From Maribacter algicola (GTDB lineage Bacteria > Bacteroidota > Bacteroidia > Flavobacteriales > Flavobacteriaceae): DNA of 64,000 nucleotides. The notes beneath the pieces are model-generated. The model saw nothing but the letters and a program-made list of their open reading frames with translations. It did no database searches and was not told the DNA's origin. Positions 9,330 through 19,001 of the stretch are shown here, one piece after another; position 1 is the stretch's first letter, and each line of letters starts with the position of its first letter. The stretch is from assembly GCF_003933245.1 (NCBI RefSeq), contig NZ_QUSX01000001.1, positions 1,922,001 through 1,986,000 on the forward strand. The letters are read 5' to 3'. The position numbers and the translations under genes were made by a program.

Positions 9330-10862
9330 TTAATGCTTAAAATGACGCGTGCCTGTCATCACCATAGAAATTCCATTTTCGTTGCAATAATCTATACTTA
9401 ATTGGTCTTTGATGGAGCCACCGGGTTGTATGACGCTGGTTATTCCGGCGTTGGCCGCGATTTCAACGCAATCCGGGAATGGGAAGAAGGCATCGCTGGC
9501 CATTACGGCACCCTTTAAATCGAAATTGAAGGAGTTCGCCTTGTGAACGGCTTGGTTTAATGCATCTACCCTAGAAGTCTGGCCCGTGCCACTCGCACAA
9601 AGCTGTTTGTTCTTGGCCAAGACTATGGTGTTCGATTTTGTATGTTTACAAATCTTGGATGCAAACAACAAATCTTGCAACTCTAGTTCACTTGGTTTGG
9701 TGGAAGTGGCATGGCTCAAATCCTCGAAAACATCGGTCTTATAATCTTTTTCCTGTAGCAGGATACCGTTAAGGCAGGTACGTACTTGCATTTCGGGCAT
9801 AGCCACGTCATTTTGCACCAAAATGATACGGTTCTTTTTTCCTTTTAATATGTCCAAGGCATCGTCAGAATAACTTGGGGCAATGACTACCTCACAAAAG
9901 AGTTCATGGATCTCTGTGGCGGTAGCCTTATCAATTTCCTTGTTACTGATCAAAACACCTCCAAAAGCGGAAACAGGATCGCCAGCCAATGCATCAATAT
10001 AAGCCTTATGCAGCGTATCCCTTTGTGCCAATCCACAGGCATTGTTATGTTTTAAAATAGCGAAGGTAGGAGCCTCGTTTTTAAATTCGAGCATTAAGTT
10101 CACGGCCGCATCTACATCTAGCAAGTTATTGTAGGAGAGTTCCTTACCATGCAACTGTGAAAACATGGCATCAAAATCTCCAAAGAAAAACCCTTTTTGA
10201 TGTGGGTTTTCCCCGTATCTTAAAACTTTTCCTTTGGTCTCGCTCACTTTTAAGGCGGCGATATCATGGTTTTTATTGAAGTAATTGAAAATGGCGGAAT
10301 CATAATGAGAGGAAACATTGAAGGATTTGGCGGCAAATTTCTTTCGCTCCTCTAAAGTAGTCTCACCAGCGTTTTTAGAAATAATATCCAAGAATTCCGC
10401 ATAATCCTCCATAGAGGATACGCACATTACATCATTATAATTTTTGGCTGCGGCCCTGATCAGGGAAATCCCTCCAATATCTATTTTTTCAATAATATCC
10501 TGTTCCGATGCCCCACTGGCCACTGTTTTTTCAAAAGGGTATAAATCAACGATGACAATATCCAATTGAGGGATGTCAAATTCTTCCAATTGGGCAACAT
10601 CGCTTTCATTGTCTTGTCTATTAAGGATACCACCAAAAACCTTGGGATGTAAGGTTTTTACCCTTCCGCCCAATATCGATGGATAGCTTGTAACGTCCTC
10701 AACCGGTATGACGTCGATTCCCAAATCCTTAATGAATTTCTCGGTTCCTCCCGTGGAATAGATAGTAATACCGAGTTCTTGAAATTTTTTTACGATGGGT
10801 TCCAGACCATCTTTGTGGAATACGGAGATTAAGGCCGAGGAGGCTTTTTTTGAGCTACTCAT
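9330..10862 (-). CDS. purH: Bifunctional AICAR formyltransferase / IMP cyclohydrolase PurH
   Basis: Catalyses the last two steps of IMP synthesis: formylation of AICAR with 10-formyl-THF, then ring closure. The N-terminal IMP cyclohydrolase domain (about residues 1-190) begins with ALISVFHKDGLEPIV and contains STGGTEKFI and GGRVKTLHPKVFGGIL. The C-terminal transformylase domain has RYGENPHQKGFF, LKHNNACGLA and the closing SDAFFPFPDCVEIAANAGITSVIQPGGSIKD. Length (510) is normal. It stands alone, with a promoter-like box upstream and mreB downstream. Confidence 0.97.
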   Translation of the reverse strand: MSSSKKASSALISVFHKDGLEPIVKKFQELGITIYSTGGTEKFIKDLGIDVIPVEDVTSYPSILGGRVKTLHPKVFGGILNRQDNESDVAQLEEFDIPQLDIVIVDLYPFEKTVASGASEQDIIEKIDIGGISLIRAAAKNYNDVMCVSSMEDYAEFLDIISKNAGETTLEERKKFAAKSFNVSSHYDSAIFNYFNKNHDIAALKVSETKGKVLRYGENPHQKGFFFGDFDAMFSQLHGKELSYNNLLDVDAAVNLMLEFKNEAPTFAILKHNNACGLAQRDTLHKAYIDALAGDPVSAFGGVLISNKEIDKATATEIHELFCEVVIAPSYSDDALDILKGKKNRIILVQNDVAMPEMQVRTCLNGILLQEKDYKTDVFEDLSHATSTKPSELELQDLLFASKICKHTKSNTIVLAKNKQLCASGTGQTSRVDALNQAVHKANSFNFDLKGAVMASDAFFPFPDCVEIAANAGITSVIQPGGSIKDQLSIDYCNENGISMVMTGTRHFKH

Positions 10863-10893
10863 TATAGGATTCTTATGGGTTCGATTAAGGCAA

Positions 10894-10901
10894 CAAAAGT
10901 A
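10894..10901 (-). promoter_or_regulatory. Promoter (-7 box) of purH
   Basis: Minus-strand TACTTTTG, an exact TAnnTTTG match identical to the mreB box, lies 32 nt before the purH start codon. No clear -33 TTG stands at the usual distance. No purine riboswitch-like structure was seen. Confidence 0.5.
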
Positions 10902-10952
10902 CTTTTTTAGCAGTAAACTAAGGCCGACTTTATCAACAAAAACATCAAAGTT

Positions 10953-11402
10953 TTAAAGAATTTTGGCAACTTCCCCGTTTACGAATTCCAAAAACCTTTC
11001 ATCTTCTTCCGTGAATGGATCCAAAGTATTCGAGTCAATATCGATTTGCCCAATGTTTTCCCCGTTTACGAACAGCGGCACAACAATTTCAGATTTGACA
11101 GTAATGCTACAGGCGATGTAATTGTCCTGCGCCTTCACGTCGGGAACCACAAAGTTTTGGTTGCTTACCGCCACCTGTCCGCAGATACCCTTGCCAAAGG
11201 GAATAATGGTATGGTCTGTGGGAGCTCCTGCATAGGGCCCTAGCTTTAGTTCTTCCTTTTGACCGTTTTTAAAATAAAAACCAACCCAATCGTAGTGGTC
11301 CACTTTCTCTTTTAGAAGATCACAAAGTTCCTGTAGTTTTGAATCCAAATCCTTTTTAGATTCTAATATTGAGATTATTTGGGGTTTTAAAGTAGTTAAC
11401 AT
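10953..11402 (-). CDS. GAF-domain free-methionine (R)-sulfoxide reductase-like protein
   Basis: Single GAF domain of 149 residues matching the fRMsr (YebR) family, which reduces free Met-R-sulfoxide. Conserved landmarks are DWVGFYF, LGPYAGAP, IPFGKGICGQVA, IAC and SEIVVPL. By spacing to E. coli YebR, the cysteines equivalent to Cys94 (GIC) and Cys118 (IAC) are present, while the position of Cys84 is a His (HTIIPFGKGIC). The protein could therefore still use two cysteines, or cycle differently. With MsrA and MsrB it would complete methionine-sulfoxide repair in this window. The GAF fold is certain; the enzyme activity is likely. Confidence 0.82.
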   Translation of the reverse strand: MLTTLKPQIISILESKKDLDSKLQELCDLLKEKVDHYDWVGFYFKNGQKEELKLGPYAGAPTDHTIIPFGKGICGQVAVSNQNFVVPDVKAQDNYIACSITVKSEIVVPLFVNGENIGQIDIDSNTLDPFTEEDERFLEFVNGEVAKIL

Positions 11403-11627
11403 AATGGGTCTTTTTAGGCAATAAAATTGGGGTTAAACAATTTAAAATACAATGGTTTTCCATTAAATTTTACCATAAGATTTAAGGCACGTAAGTATCT
11501 ATATTTTAATACCTTAACTCTTAATTTGTTTCTGCTGATATCAATTTTAGTTAATATTTTCTTAACAAAAATATCATGGATCACTATCTGAAATACATTC
11601 GTGTAAATTTCTATAAATTAGATTTCA

Positions 11628-11726
11628 ATGGCACAAGCAAAATCAGCTGGTAAACCTGCTGCGAAACCTTCTCCTGCAAAGGCAGGTAAGAAGGCTGCTC
11701 CAAAAGCTGCTCCTAGAAAGAAGTAG
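11628..11726 (+). CDS. Tiny Lys/Ala/Pro-rich basic protein (histone H1-tail-like)
   Basis: A 32-codon reading frame starts MAQAKSAGKPAAKPSPAK and ends PKAAPRKK. Nearly every residue is Ala, Lys, Pro, Gly or Ser, with a strong net positive charge and no acidic residue. This resembles the disordered C-terminal tail of histone H1 and the small nucleoid-associated basic proteins of Bacteroidota. A role in nucleic-acid binding is inference. It is flanked by a stem-loop and a strong terminator on the same strand, which argues that it is a genuine single-gene transcript. Codon use matches its neighbours. Confidence 0.65.
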   Translation: MAQAKSAGKPAAKPSPAKAGKKAAPKAAPRKK

Positions 11727-11734
11727 TCTTGTTG

Positions 11735-11753
11735 GGACCTATGGGATAGGTCC
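11735..11753 (+). other. Stem-loop after the small basic protein gene
   Basis: GGACCTA and TAGGTCC form a perfect 7-bp stem with loop TGGGA, 8 bp past the stop codon. There is no T-run after it, so it is more likely an mRNA-protecting or processing hairpin preceding the true terminator at 11771. Confidence 0.6.
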
Positions 11754-11770
11754 TTACCTTTGGAAAAAGA

Positions 11771-11805
11771 AACCACCTTTTGTAAAGAAAGAAGGTGGTT
11801 TTTTT
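11771..11805 (+). terminator. Terminator of the small basic protein gene
   Basis: AACCACCTT and AAGGTGGTT make a 9-bp stem followed by TTTTT. It ends the short plus-strand transcript carrying the 32-codon gene. Confidence 0.85.
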
Positions 11806-11819
11806 ATGAGCTAAAATAA

Positions 11820-11849
11820 AAAAGCTGCCCAATTTTTTAGACAGCTTTT
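11820..11849 (-). terminator. Terminator of groES-groEL
   Basis: AAAAGCTG and CAGCTTTT pair across a T-rich loop. Read on the minus strand the stem is followed by a T-run, placing a standard terminator 43 bp after the groEL stop. Confidence 0.75.
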
Positions 11850-11891
11850 CACTTTAGTTATCTAAGTCCCCTCTTGTGATTTGGGGGATTA

Positions 11892-13526
<1,635 letters not shown>

Positions 13527-13637
13527 TTAATTTTTTAGTTTTTTCGGCCTTTCGCTCTACGCATATGGCCATAATTAATTTTCTTATAAATCTTTTTGGA
13601 TTGGGCTATAGGCCAATGGCCTGCAGCTAAACGATTT

Positions 13638-13916
13638 TTAAATGATCGCTAAAATGTCACTCTCACGCATCATTAGGTAATCAGAACCATCCAACTTTAA
13701 TTCTGTACCGGCATATTTTCCATAAAGAACGGTATCACCAACCTTAACAGTAACTTTTTCGTCCTTGGTTCCAGGTCCTACGGCAACCACTTTACCTCTT
13801 TGAGGTTTTTCCTTTGCCGTATCTGGAATATAAATCCCCGACGCAGTTTTTGTTTCAGCTGCCATTGGCTCAATAAGTACTCGGTCTGCCAATGGTTTGA
13901 TATTAACTTTAGCCAT
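13638..13916 (-). CDS. groES: 10-kDa co-chaperonin GroES
   Basis: Lid of the GroEL chamber; 92 residues, the family's normal length. It contains [12 protein letters not shown], the mobile loop [26 protein letters not shown] and the closing [12 protein letters not shown]. It is first in the operon. The region upstream has a sigma-54-type promoter match, suggesting control different from the housekeeping genes. Confidence 0.97.
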   Translation of the reverse strand: MAKVNIKPLADRVLIEPMAAETKTASGIYIPDTAKEKPQRGKVVAVGPGTKDEKVTVKVGDTVLYGKYAGTELKLDGSDYLMMRESDILAII

Positions 13917-13960
13917 AATATTAAAATTTTAAATTGATTTTTTAAGTTTCACACTTTAAA

Positions 13961-13976
13961 GGCAGAAATTATGCCA
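13961..13976 (-). promoter_or_regulatory. Sigma-54-type promoter in front of groES-groEL
   Basis: Minus strand TGGCATAATTTCTGCC has the invariant GG (-24) and GC (-12) at exactly the sigma-54 spacing, within TGGCA-N7-TGC. It would start transcription about 34 nt before groES. Directly upstream are TGTCAG (ending at 13993) and the small palindrome CACAATGTG, a possible activator site. A sigma-54 activator gene lies about 2 kb away. No TAnnTTTG box fits this gap well. Confidence 0.55.
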
Positions 13977-14008
13977 TTACCTAAAAACTGACACATTGTG
14001 AAAGCAAA

Positions 14009-14036
14009 AATGCCAGCTTGTCATTAAGCTGGCATT
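14009..14036. terminator. Terminator after secG
   Basis: AATGCCAGCTT and AAGCTGGCATT form an 11-bp perfect stem with a 6-nt loop. On the minus strand a T-run follows, so it ends the lptE-TPR-secG transcript and insulates the groESL promoter. Confidence 0.88.
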
Positions 14037-14061
14037 TTATATAGACTTTTAAGTTCTTAAA

Positions 14062-14421
14062 CTACAGACTGTCGTTCGTTGAACTATCATTTGTGACAGG
14101 TGGGGTCACTTCCTCGGGTAAAGTTTCCGGAACCGTGGTCTCGAAATCATCGCCCTGTAAAAGTTTGGAATCCGCATCTCCAAAGTTTCCTTTTAGAGCA
14201 ATATTGGAAGCTAAAATCAGTATGACCAAAAGTCCGGCCAATGTCCAAGTGCTTTTGTCCAAAAAGTCACCGGTCTTCTTGACGCCTCCTACGACCTGAT
14301 TTCCTCCGCCGCCAAAAGAAGATGATAATCCTCCGCCCTTTGGATTCTGTACCATGATTACCAATACCAATAAAAAGCAGACAATGATAATTAGTATCAG
14401 AAAAATTGAAAATGTACTCAT
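14062..14421 (-). CDS. secG: Preprotein translocase subunit SecG
   Basis: Small SecYEG partner that helps SecA-driven export. It has two hydrophobic segments (about residues 4-22 and 52-72) separated by the family's conserved MVQNPKGGGLSSSFGGGGNQVVGG loop (only its start MVQNPKGGGLS is diagnostic). A Thr/Pro/Asp-rich C-terminal tail of about 40 residues extends past the core, as is common in Flavobacteriia. It follows the TPR-like gene by 5 bp. Confidence 0.92.
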   Translation of the reverse strand: MSTFSIFLILIIIVCFLLVLVIMVQNPKGGGLSSSFGGGGNQVVGGVKKTGDFLDKSTWTLAGLLVILILASNIALKGNFGDADSKLLQGDDFETTVPETLPEEVTPPVTNDSSTNDSL

Positions 14422-14426
14422 TTTAC

Positions 14427-15323
14427 CTACTTGTTTTCTTGTTGAATTTTATGTACCGATTTTATTCGGTCTGCAAAGAAACTACTTTTTTCCGGATATT
14501 TCAAACTTAAAATTTTGTAGGCCTGTATGGCCTTTTTGTATTTTTTTTGCTCCAGATAGACCCTTGCCAAGGTTTCCGTCATTAACTCGTTTTTGTCGAT
14601 TTTAACCGAGTCTTTTGGATTGAAGGTGACCTTGATATTTTCCTTGGGAACTATTTTTGGGTTCTCAGCAATGAACTTATCTATGCGGTCGAACTTCTGT
14701 TTCTTGCGGTCGGGATTTCTGGATTGTTTTTTTTGTGCCGTTCCCTTCGTTTTTTCATTTAAAGAATCCCCGTTTTCTTCCCGTTCTATTTTTTTCTTTG
14801 AAGCGAGTTGAAGCCATTCTGTAAAAGAATATTTTTCTTTTTTGTCAAAATCCAAAGGCTTTCCCAAATCCAAGGTATCAACCTCTTTTTTTATTTCCTC
14901 TGATGGTTTTTTGGAGGTGAAAATATCAGGATCCAGAATATGTTCGGCATCGTGGATGTCCTGTGGCAAAGGTTTGTCTTCTGATTCCTCGATGAGTTTT
15001 ATCTCCTTTTGGGTCAAGCTGGGCGCTTCGTCCGTAACAGGGTTTTCATCAACTTCTGGCGATGTGGGCAAATCGTATTGTAGAAAATCCTTGGAGGTAA
15101 TAAAATCGAAAAGAACATCACGGTCCGTGGTACAGGCCGCGGTAAGTTTCAACGCCTTATTGTACTTATAGCTATTGAGGTTTTTAAGTCCCTTTAAATG
15201 TAGGGCCCTTGCCGCTTGAAAATATGGATATTCCTTAATGATATCTTCCAATTGCTTCGTTTGCAAAGGATCTACAACTTTGTTGGGGTGTTCAAGGAAG
15301 TATGTAAAATCCGAAATAGTCAT
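14427..15323 (-). CDS. TPR-like conserved protein of the lptE-secG operon
   Basis: A 298-residue soluble protein with no signal peptide. The N-terminal part (about 1-80) resembles the start of a Bacteroidota-specific family (FLEHPNKV, EYPYFQAARALHLKGLKN), the middle is charged and low-complexity (about 95-230), and the C-terminal 60 residues hold a TPR-like hairpin pair (TETLARVYLEQKKYKKAIQAYK, of which YLEQKKYKKAIQAY is the repeat core, then LSLKYPEKSSFFADRI). The function is unknown. Tight packing between lptE (3 bp) and secG (5 bp) hints at a role near envelope biogenesis. Confidence 0.75.
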   Translation of the reverse strand: MTISDFTYFLEHPNKVVDPLQTKQLEDIIKEYPYFQAARALHLKGLKNLNSYKYNKALKLTAACTTDRDVLFDFITSKDFLQYDLPTSPEVDENPVTDEAPSLTQKEIKLIEESEDKPLPQDIHDAEHILDPDIFTSKKPSEEIKKEVDTLDLGKPLDFDKKEKYSFTEWLQLASKKKIEREENGDSLNEKTKGTAQKKQSRNPDRKKQKFDRIDKFIAENPKIVPKENIKVTFNPKDSVKIDKNELMTETLARVYLEQKKYKKAIQAYKILSLKYPEKSSFFADRIKSVHKIQQENK

Positions 15324-15326
15324 GGG

Positions 15327-15848
15327 TTACCAATCTGCTAAGGAAGCATTAAAAATATCTTGGGTTATACGTTCAAAAATGACTTCATGGGCCTCGTCCT
15401 TAATTGCCGACAATTGCACGTTTGCAGGATAGTCATAAAAAAAGGAAAAACTTTGATCAAAATCCGCATCGGGATCGTTACGGTTGTAGAAGCGGGCCTT
15501 TACCCTAATGGAAAGTCGGTTTTGGGCCGCTGTTTGTTGGGCTGTTGCGGCCATAGGTGAAATTCTATATTCTGTTATTTCCCCTTCATACAACAAATCG
15601 GCATTCCCATTGTTTACCAAATCCAAACTGGTCTGGTTCAGTATCCTGTTTTGCAAGGCCTGGGTAAAATCCCTGTCCATACCCGGTTCAAAGGTAGAAC
15701 CTGGACTCTGGGTTGCATAGTTTTGAAAGTAATTTACCTGAAAAGTATCTGCGTTTATGGGCCCGGCCCCCGTAAAATTGTATATGCCGCAGCTGATTGT
15801 CAAAAGCAGGGGCATGAGAATCAAGATTATTTTTTTTAGTGTGTTCAA
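15327..15848 (-). CDS. lptE: LptE-like LPS-assembly lipoprotein
   Basis: Outer-membrane lipoprotein that plugs LptD and helps insert LPS. It has a signal peptide ending in the lipobox LTISC (Cys20), then the typical LptE start GIYNFTGAGPI and a beta-alpha core in which LYEGEITEYRISPMA and the Gln/Asn-rich RLSIRVKARFYNR strand are visible. The length (173 residues) fits. LptE sequences diverge strongly; the call depends on lipobox, fold-like pattern and conserved neighbourhood (sigma-54 activator, TPR protein, secG). Confidence 0.82.
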   Translation of the reverse strand: MNTLKKIILILMPLLLTISCGIYNFTGAGPINADTFQVNYFQNYATQSPGSTFEPGMDRDFTQALQNRILNQTSLDLVNNGNADLLYEGEITEYRISPMAATAQQTAAQNRLSIRVKARFYNRNDPDADFDQSFSFFYDYPANVQLSAIKDEAHEVIFERITQDIFNASLADW

Positions 15849-15860
15849 GGGTTCAAAATG

Positions 15861-15909
15861 TTTCAGGTTTCGGGTTTTTTGTTGCAGGTTTCAAGTTTCG
15901 GGTTTTCGT
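15861..15909. repeat. Heptamer tandem repeat (consensus TTTCRGG) upstream of lptE
   Basis: Seven contiguous 7-nt units: TTTCAGG, TTTCGGG, TTTTTTG, TTGCAGG, TTTCAAG, TTTCGGG, TTTTCGT. The 7-nt register is unbroken. It fills the 92-bp gap between the sigma-54 activator gene and lptE, so it is transcribed into the lptE leader if the two share a transcript. It has no dyad structure. Confidence 0.75.
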
Positions 15910-15940
15910 TTCTTCAGTCGGCTTTCCTTGCTTTCTCAAA

Positions 15941-17224
15941 TCAAAGATCGTATTGCTTTATTTTTCTATATAACGTTCTTTCCGATATTCCAAGCTCAGA
16001 AGCTGCGGCCTTTCTTTTGCCCCTATTTCTATCCAGGGATTTCTTGATCAATTCAATTTCCTTTTCCTGTAAAGATAGGGTTTCCTCTTCTTCGATTTCC
16101 TCTGCAAAATGATATTTGTCCTCCTGGGGAGTAGGAGTGTAGGTCCTTTCTACCTTGGGCTCCGGAAGACTTAGCACTTCCAGGGAAGAGACTTCCTGTT
16201 CCTCTATTTCCTCCTCTTGTTTATCGCCATAGATCTTGCGTATGAGGTTTTCATTTTCCTTTTGCACTTTTTGGCTGTCATTGTTCTTCAAGAGTTCCAT
16301 GGTCAACTTTTTAAGGTCGTTGAGATCGCCCTTCATGTCGAACAACACTTTGTACAAAATTTCACGTTCATTGCTGAAATCGCTTTCGGACTTTTTATTA
16401 CTGACAACGGCCGGAAGGTTATTGCCCACATTTTGTGGCAGGTAACCATGGAGCGTTGCCGCATCTATGGAGCGGTTTTCTTCCAATACGGAGACCTGTT
16501 CCGCTATGTTTCTCAGTTGTCGGATGTTTCCCGGCCATCGGTATTTTAACAACAAATCTACGGCACTGTCCTCCAAACGGATGGTGGGCATCTTGTATTT
16601 TTGTCCAAAATCCGAAGCAAATTTTCGGAACAACAGATGGATATCCTCCTGCCGTTCCCGCAAGGGAGGAATATTGATTTCCACCGTACTTAACCTGTAG
16701 TATAGATCTTCCCTGAATTTTTCCTTTTTTATGGCCTCGAACATGTTCACATTGGTCGCGGCCACAATACGAACGTTGGTTTTCTGGACTTGGGAGGAAC
16801 CTACCTTCAAAAATTCGCCATTTTCCAAAACCCGAAGCAGTCTTACTTGTGTCGTTAAGGGGAGTTCACCAACTTCATCTAGGAAAATGGTACCTCCGTC
16901 CGCCACTTCAAAGTAACCGCTCCGGGTTTGTGTGGCTCCGGTAAATGCCCCTTTTTCGTGTCCAAAAAGTTCACTGTCAATCGTCCCCTCTGGAATGGCC
17001 CCACAGTTTACGGCTATATATTTGGCATGTTTCCTGTGTGACAGGGAATGTATGATTTTTGGTATTGACTCCTTCCCAACACCACTTTCTCCCGTAACTA
17101 AAACCGAGATATCGGTTGGTGCTACCTGTATGGCCTTTTCAATGGCCCTGTTCAGTTTGGGGTCCTGGCCTATGATTTCAAATCGTTGTTTTATACTTTG
17201 TATGCTTTCCATGTACTCGATCAT
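15941..17224 (-). CDS. Sigma-54 dependent transcriptional activator (no receiver domain)
   Basis: AAA+ bacterial enhancer-binding protein that opens sigma-54 promoter complexes with ATP. The 427-residue protein starts almost directly with the AAA+ domain: Walker A GESGVGKE (45-52), the sigma-54-contact loop GAFTGA (92-97), Walker B TIFLDEVGELPL, then an acidic linker (about 335-385) and a Fis-type helix-turn-helix at the C-terminus (KRKAAASELGISERTLYRKI). There is no phospho-receiver or sensor domain, so its control must come from partner proteins or constitutive activity. ATG5 is an alternative start. It lies upstream of lptE. Confidence 0.93.
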   Translation of the reverse strand: MIEYMESIQSIKQRFEIIGQDPKLNRAIEKAIQVAPTDISVLVTGESGVGKESIPKIIHSLSHRKHAKYIAVNCGAIPEGTIDSELFGHEKGAFTGATQTRSGYFEVADGGTIFLDEVGELPLTTQVRLLRVLENGEFLKVGSSQVQKTNVRIVAATNVNMFEAIKKEKFREDLYYRLSTVEINIPPLRERQEDIHLLFRKFASDFGQKYKMPTIRLEDSAVDLLLKYRWPGNIRQLRNIAEQVSVLEENRSIDAATLHGYLPQNVGNNLPAVVSNKKSESDFSNEREILYKVLFDMKGDLNDLKKLTMELLKNNDSQKVQKENENLIRKIYGDKQEEEIEEQEVSSLEVLSLPEPKVERTYTPTPQEDKYHFAEEIEEEETLSLQEKEIELIKKSLDRNRGKRKAAASELGISERTLYRKIKQYDL

Positions 17225-17326
17225 CGAGATTAAAAATACTCCGATTACTTATTTCGGAATAAAATTTGAATTTTTTATATGTGCCTCTAGGGCTCGCGAC
17301 AGTTTGGGTTATTGTCCCGCAGGTAC

Positions 17327-18772
17327 TCAGTTATTATGGGAATACCCCACGGCCTTGCCCAACAAGGTGGCAGAGGTACAGTCCTGCATTTCTACCATCA
17401 CAAAATCTCCAACATTATAATCCTCTTTTGGAAAAACGGCCACCGTATTCTGGGAGGTACGTCCCATCCAGTGGGTATCTGATTTTTTGGAAACGCCCTC
17501 TATCAATACTTCTTGGGTTTTTCCAAGATTGGCTTTTATACGTTCCAAGGAGTGTTGTCTCTGTAAGTCGATAATTTCAGTTAGCCTTCGTTTTTTTGTC
17601 TCTTCGGGTACATCGTCCCTTAGCTTACGTTCTGCCAAGGTTCCCGGTCTTTCAGAATAGGCGAACATGAATCCGTAGTCATATTTCACATATTCCATCA
17701 GAGTTAGGGTATCTTGGTGGTCTTCCTCGTTTTCCGTGGGGAATCCCGCGATCATGTCCTGTGAAATCCCACAATCGGGAATTATGTTCCTAATGTTATC
17801 GATGAGTGCAAAATACTCTTCCCGCGTATGCAGACGATTCATCGCTTTTAAAATCCGGTTGCTTCCGCTTTGTACGGGCAGGTGGATGTAATTGCAAATA
17901 TTCTCATACTTCGCCATGGTGTGGATAACATCCAAAGTCATGTCCTGCGGATTGGAAGTGGAGAATCTAATTCTCATTTTTGGCTGGGACAATGCCACTT
18001 TTTCCAATAGCTGGGAAAAGTTAACGGCCATGGCCTGCTCCATTTCGGAAGCTTTTCCAAAATCTTTTTTTAATCCCCCGCCGTACCAAAGATAACTGTC
18101 CACATTTTGACCCAATAAGGTCACTTCCCTGAACCCTTTGTTCCAAAGGTCGTTTACCTCGTTTATGATGGATTGGGGGTCCCGGCTTCTTTCCCTTCCA
18201 CGGGTAAAGGGGACCACACAGAACGTACACATATTGTCACAACCCCTTGTAATCGATACAAAAGCGGTAACTCCGTTCGAATTAAGCCTAACCGGGGCAA
18301 CATCCCCATAGGTCTCATCTTTAGAGAGAATGACATTTACCGCGTTTCTACCTTCATCTATTTCTTGGATGAGGTTGGGCAGGTCTTTGTAGGCATCTGG
18401 ACCTACGACCATGTCCACAATTTTTTCCTCTTCCAGAAATTGGTGTTTCAATCGTTCTGCCATACACCCCAATACCCCCACTTTTAGATGGGGCCTGTCT
18501 TTTTTTATGGCATTGAATTTTTCTAATCTTTTCCGAACCGTTAATTCGGCCTTTTCCCTAATGGAGCAGGTATTTACCAAGACCAAATCCGCGTCCTCCA
18601 AATTTTGCGTAGTGTTGAACCCTTCCTCAGCCAGGATAGAGGCCACGATTTCACTATCGGAAAAATTCATTTGACACCCGTAACTCTCTATATATAGGTT
18701 TCGCTGGTTTTGAATCTTACCTTCGGTCCTTAGTGCTGATCCCTGTATGCCTTCATCAATTGTTTTCTCCAT
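17327..18772 (-). CDS. miaB: tRNA-2-methylthio-N6-dimethylallyladenosine synthase MiaB
   Basis: Radical-SAM methylthiotransferase that converts i6A37 to ms2i6A37 in tRNAs reading U-starting codons. The UPF0004 domain has Cys51, Cys87 and Cys121 (numbered from the longest frame) for the auxiliary cluster. The radical-SAM motif CDNMCTFC has Cys196/200/203, and a TRAM domain closes the protein. The frame is open to 18826, but MEKTIDEG at 18772, preceded by GAAGG, matches the usual family start; 18790 is another option. It lies 102 bp before the sigma-54 activator gene. Confidence 0.94.
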   Translation of the reverse strand: MEKTIDEGIQGSALRTEGKIQNQRNLYIESYGCQMNFSDSEIVASILAEEGFNTTQNLEDADLVLVNTCSIREKAELTVRKRLEKFNAIKKDRPHLKVGVLGCMAERLKHQFLEEEKIVDMVVGPDAYKDLPNLIQEIDEGRNAVNVILSKDETYGDVAPVRLNSNGVTAFVSITRGCDNMCTFCVVPFTRGRERSRDPQSIINEVNDLWNKGFREVTLLGQNVDSYLWYGGGLKKDFGKASEMEQAMAVNFSQLLEKVALSQPKMRIRFSTSNPQDMTLDVIHTMAKYENICNYIHLPVQSGSNRILKAMNRLHTREEYFALIDNIRNIIPDCGISQDMIAGFPTENEEDHQDTLTLMEYVKYDYGFMFAYSERPGTLAERKLRDDVPEETKKRRLTEIIDLQRQHSLERIKANLGKTQEVLIEGVSKKSDTHWMGRTSQNTVAVFPKEDYNVGDFVMVEMQDCTSATLLGKAVGYSHNN

Positions 18773-19001
18773 AAAGCCTTCAATTGCCATTAAATATTGG
18801 GTGCGCAAAGATAACATTATATTCAAAAATATGACAAGATGACAGTTTATTTTAGCTTTATTTTATAGTTTGAATTGCCCAATAAAATTCTGTCATACTT
18901 AGGTAATACAAATAAAGCGGAGCAAAATATTTTTTCCAAGTTTACGCAACTTGGTTCACCATTTTTCATCTTAGGAAAGTAACTGATTTAACACTAACAT
19001 C

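Noticed and set aside
15861..15909. CRISPR-like or phase-variable coding repeat
   Set aside because: Units are 7 nt without spacers and lie outside any coding frame, so it is neither a CRISPR array nor a coding repeat.
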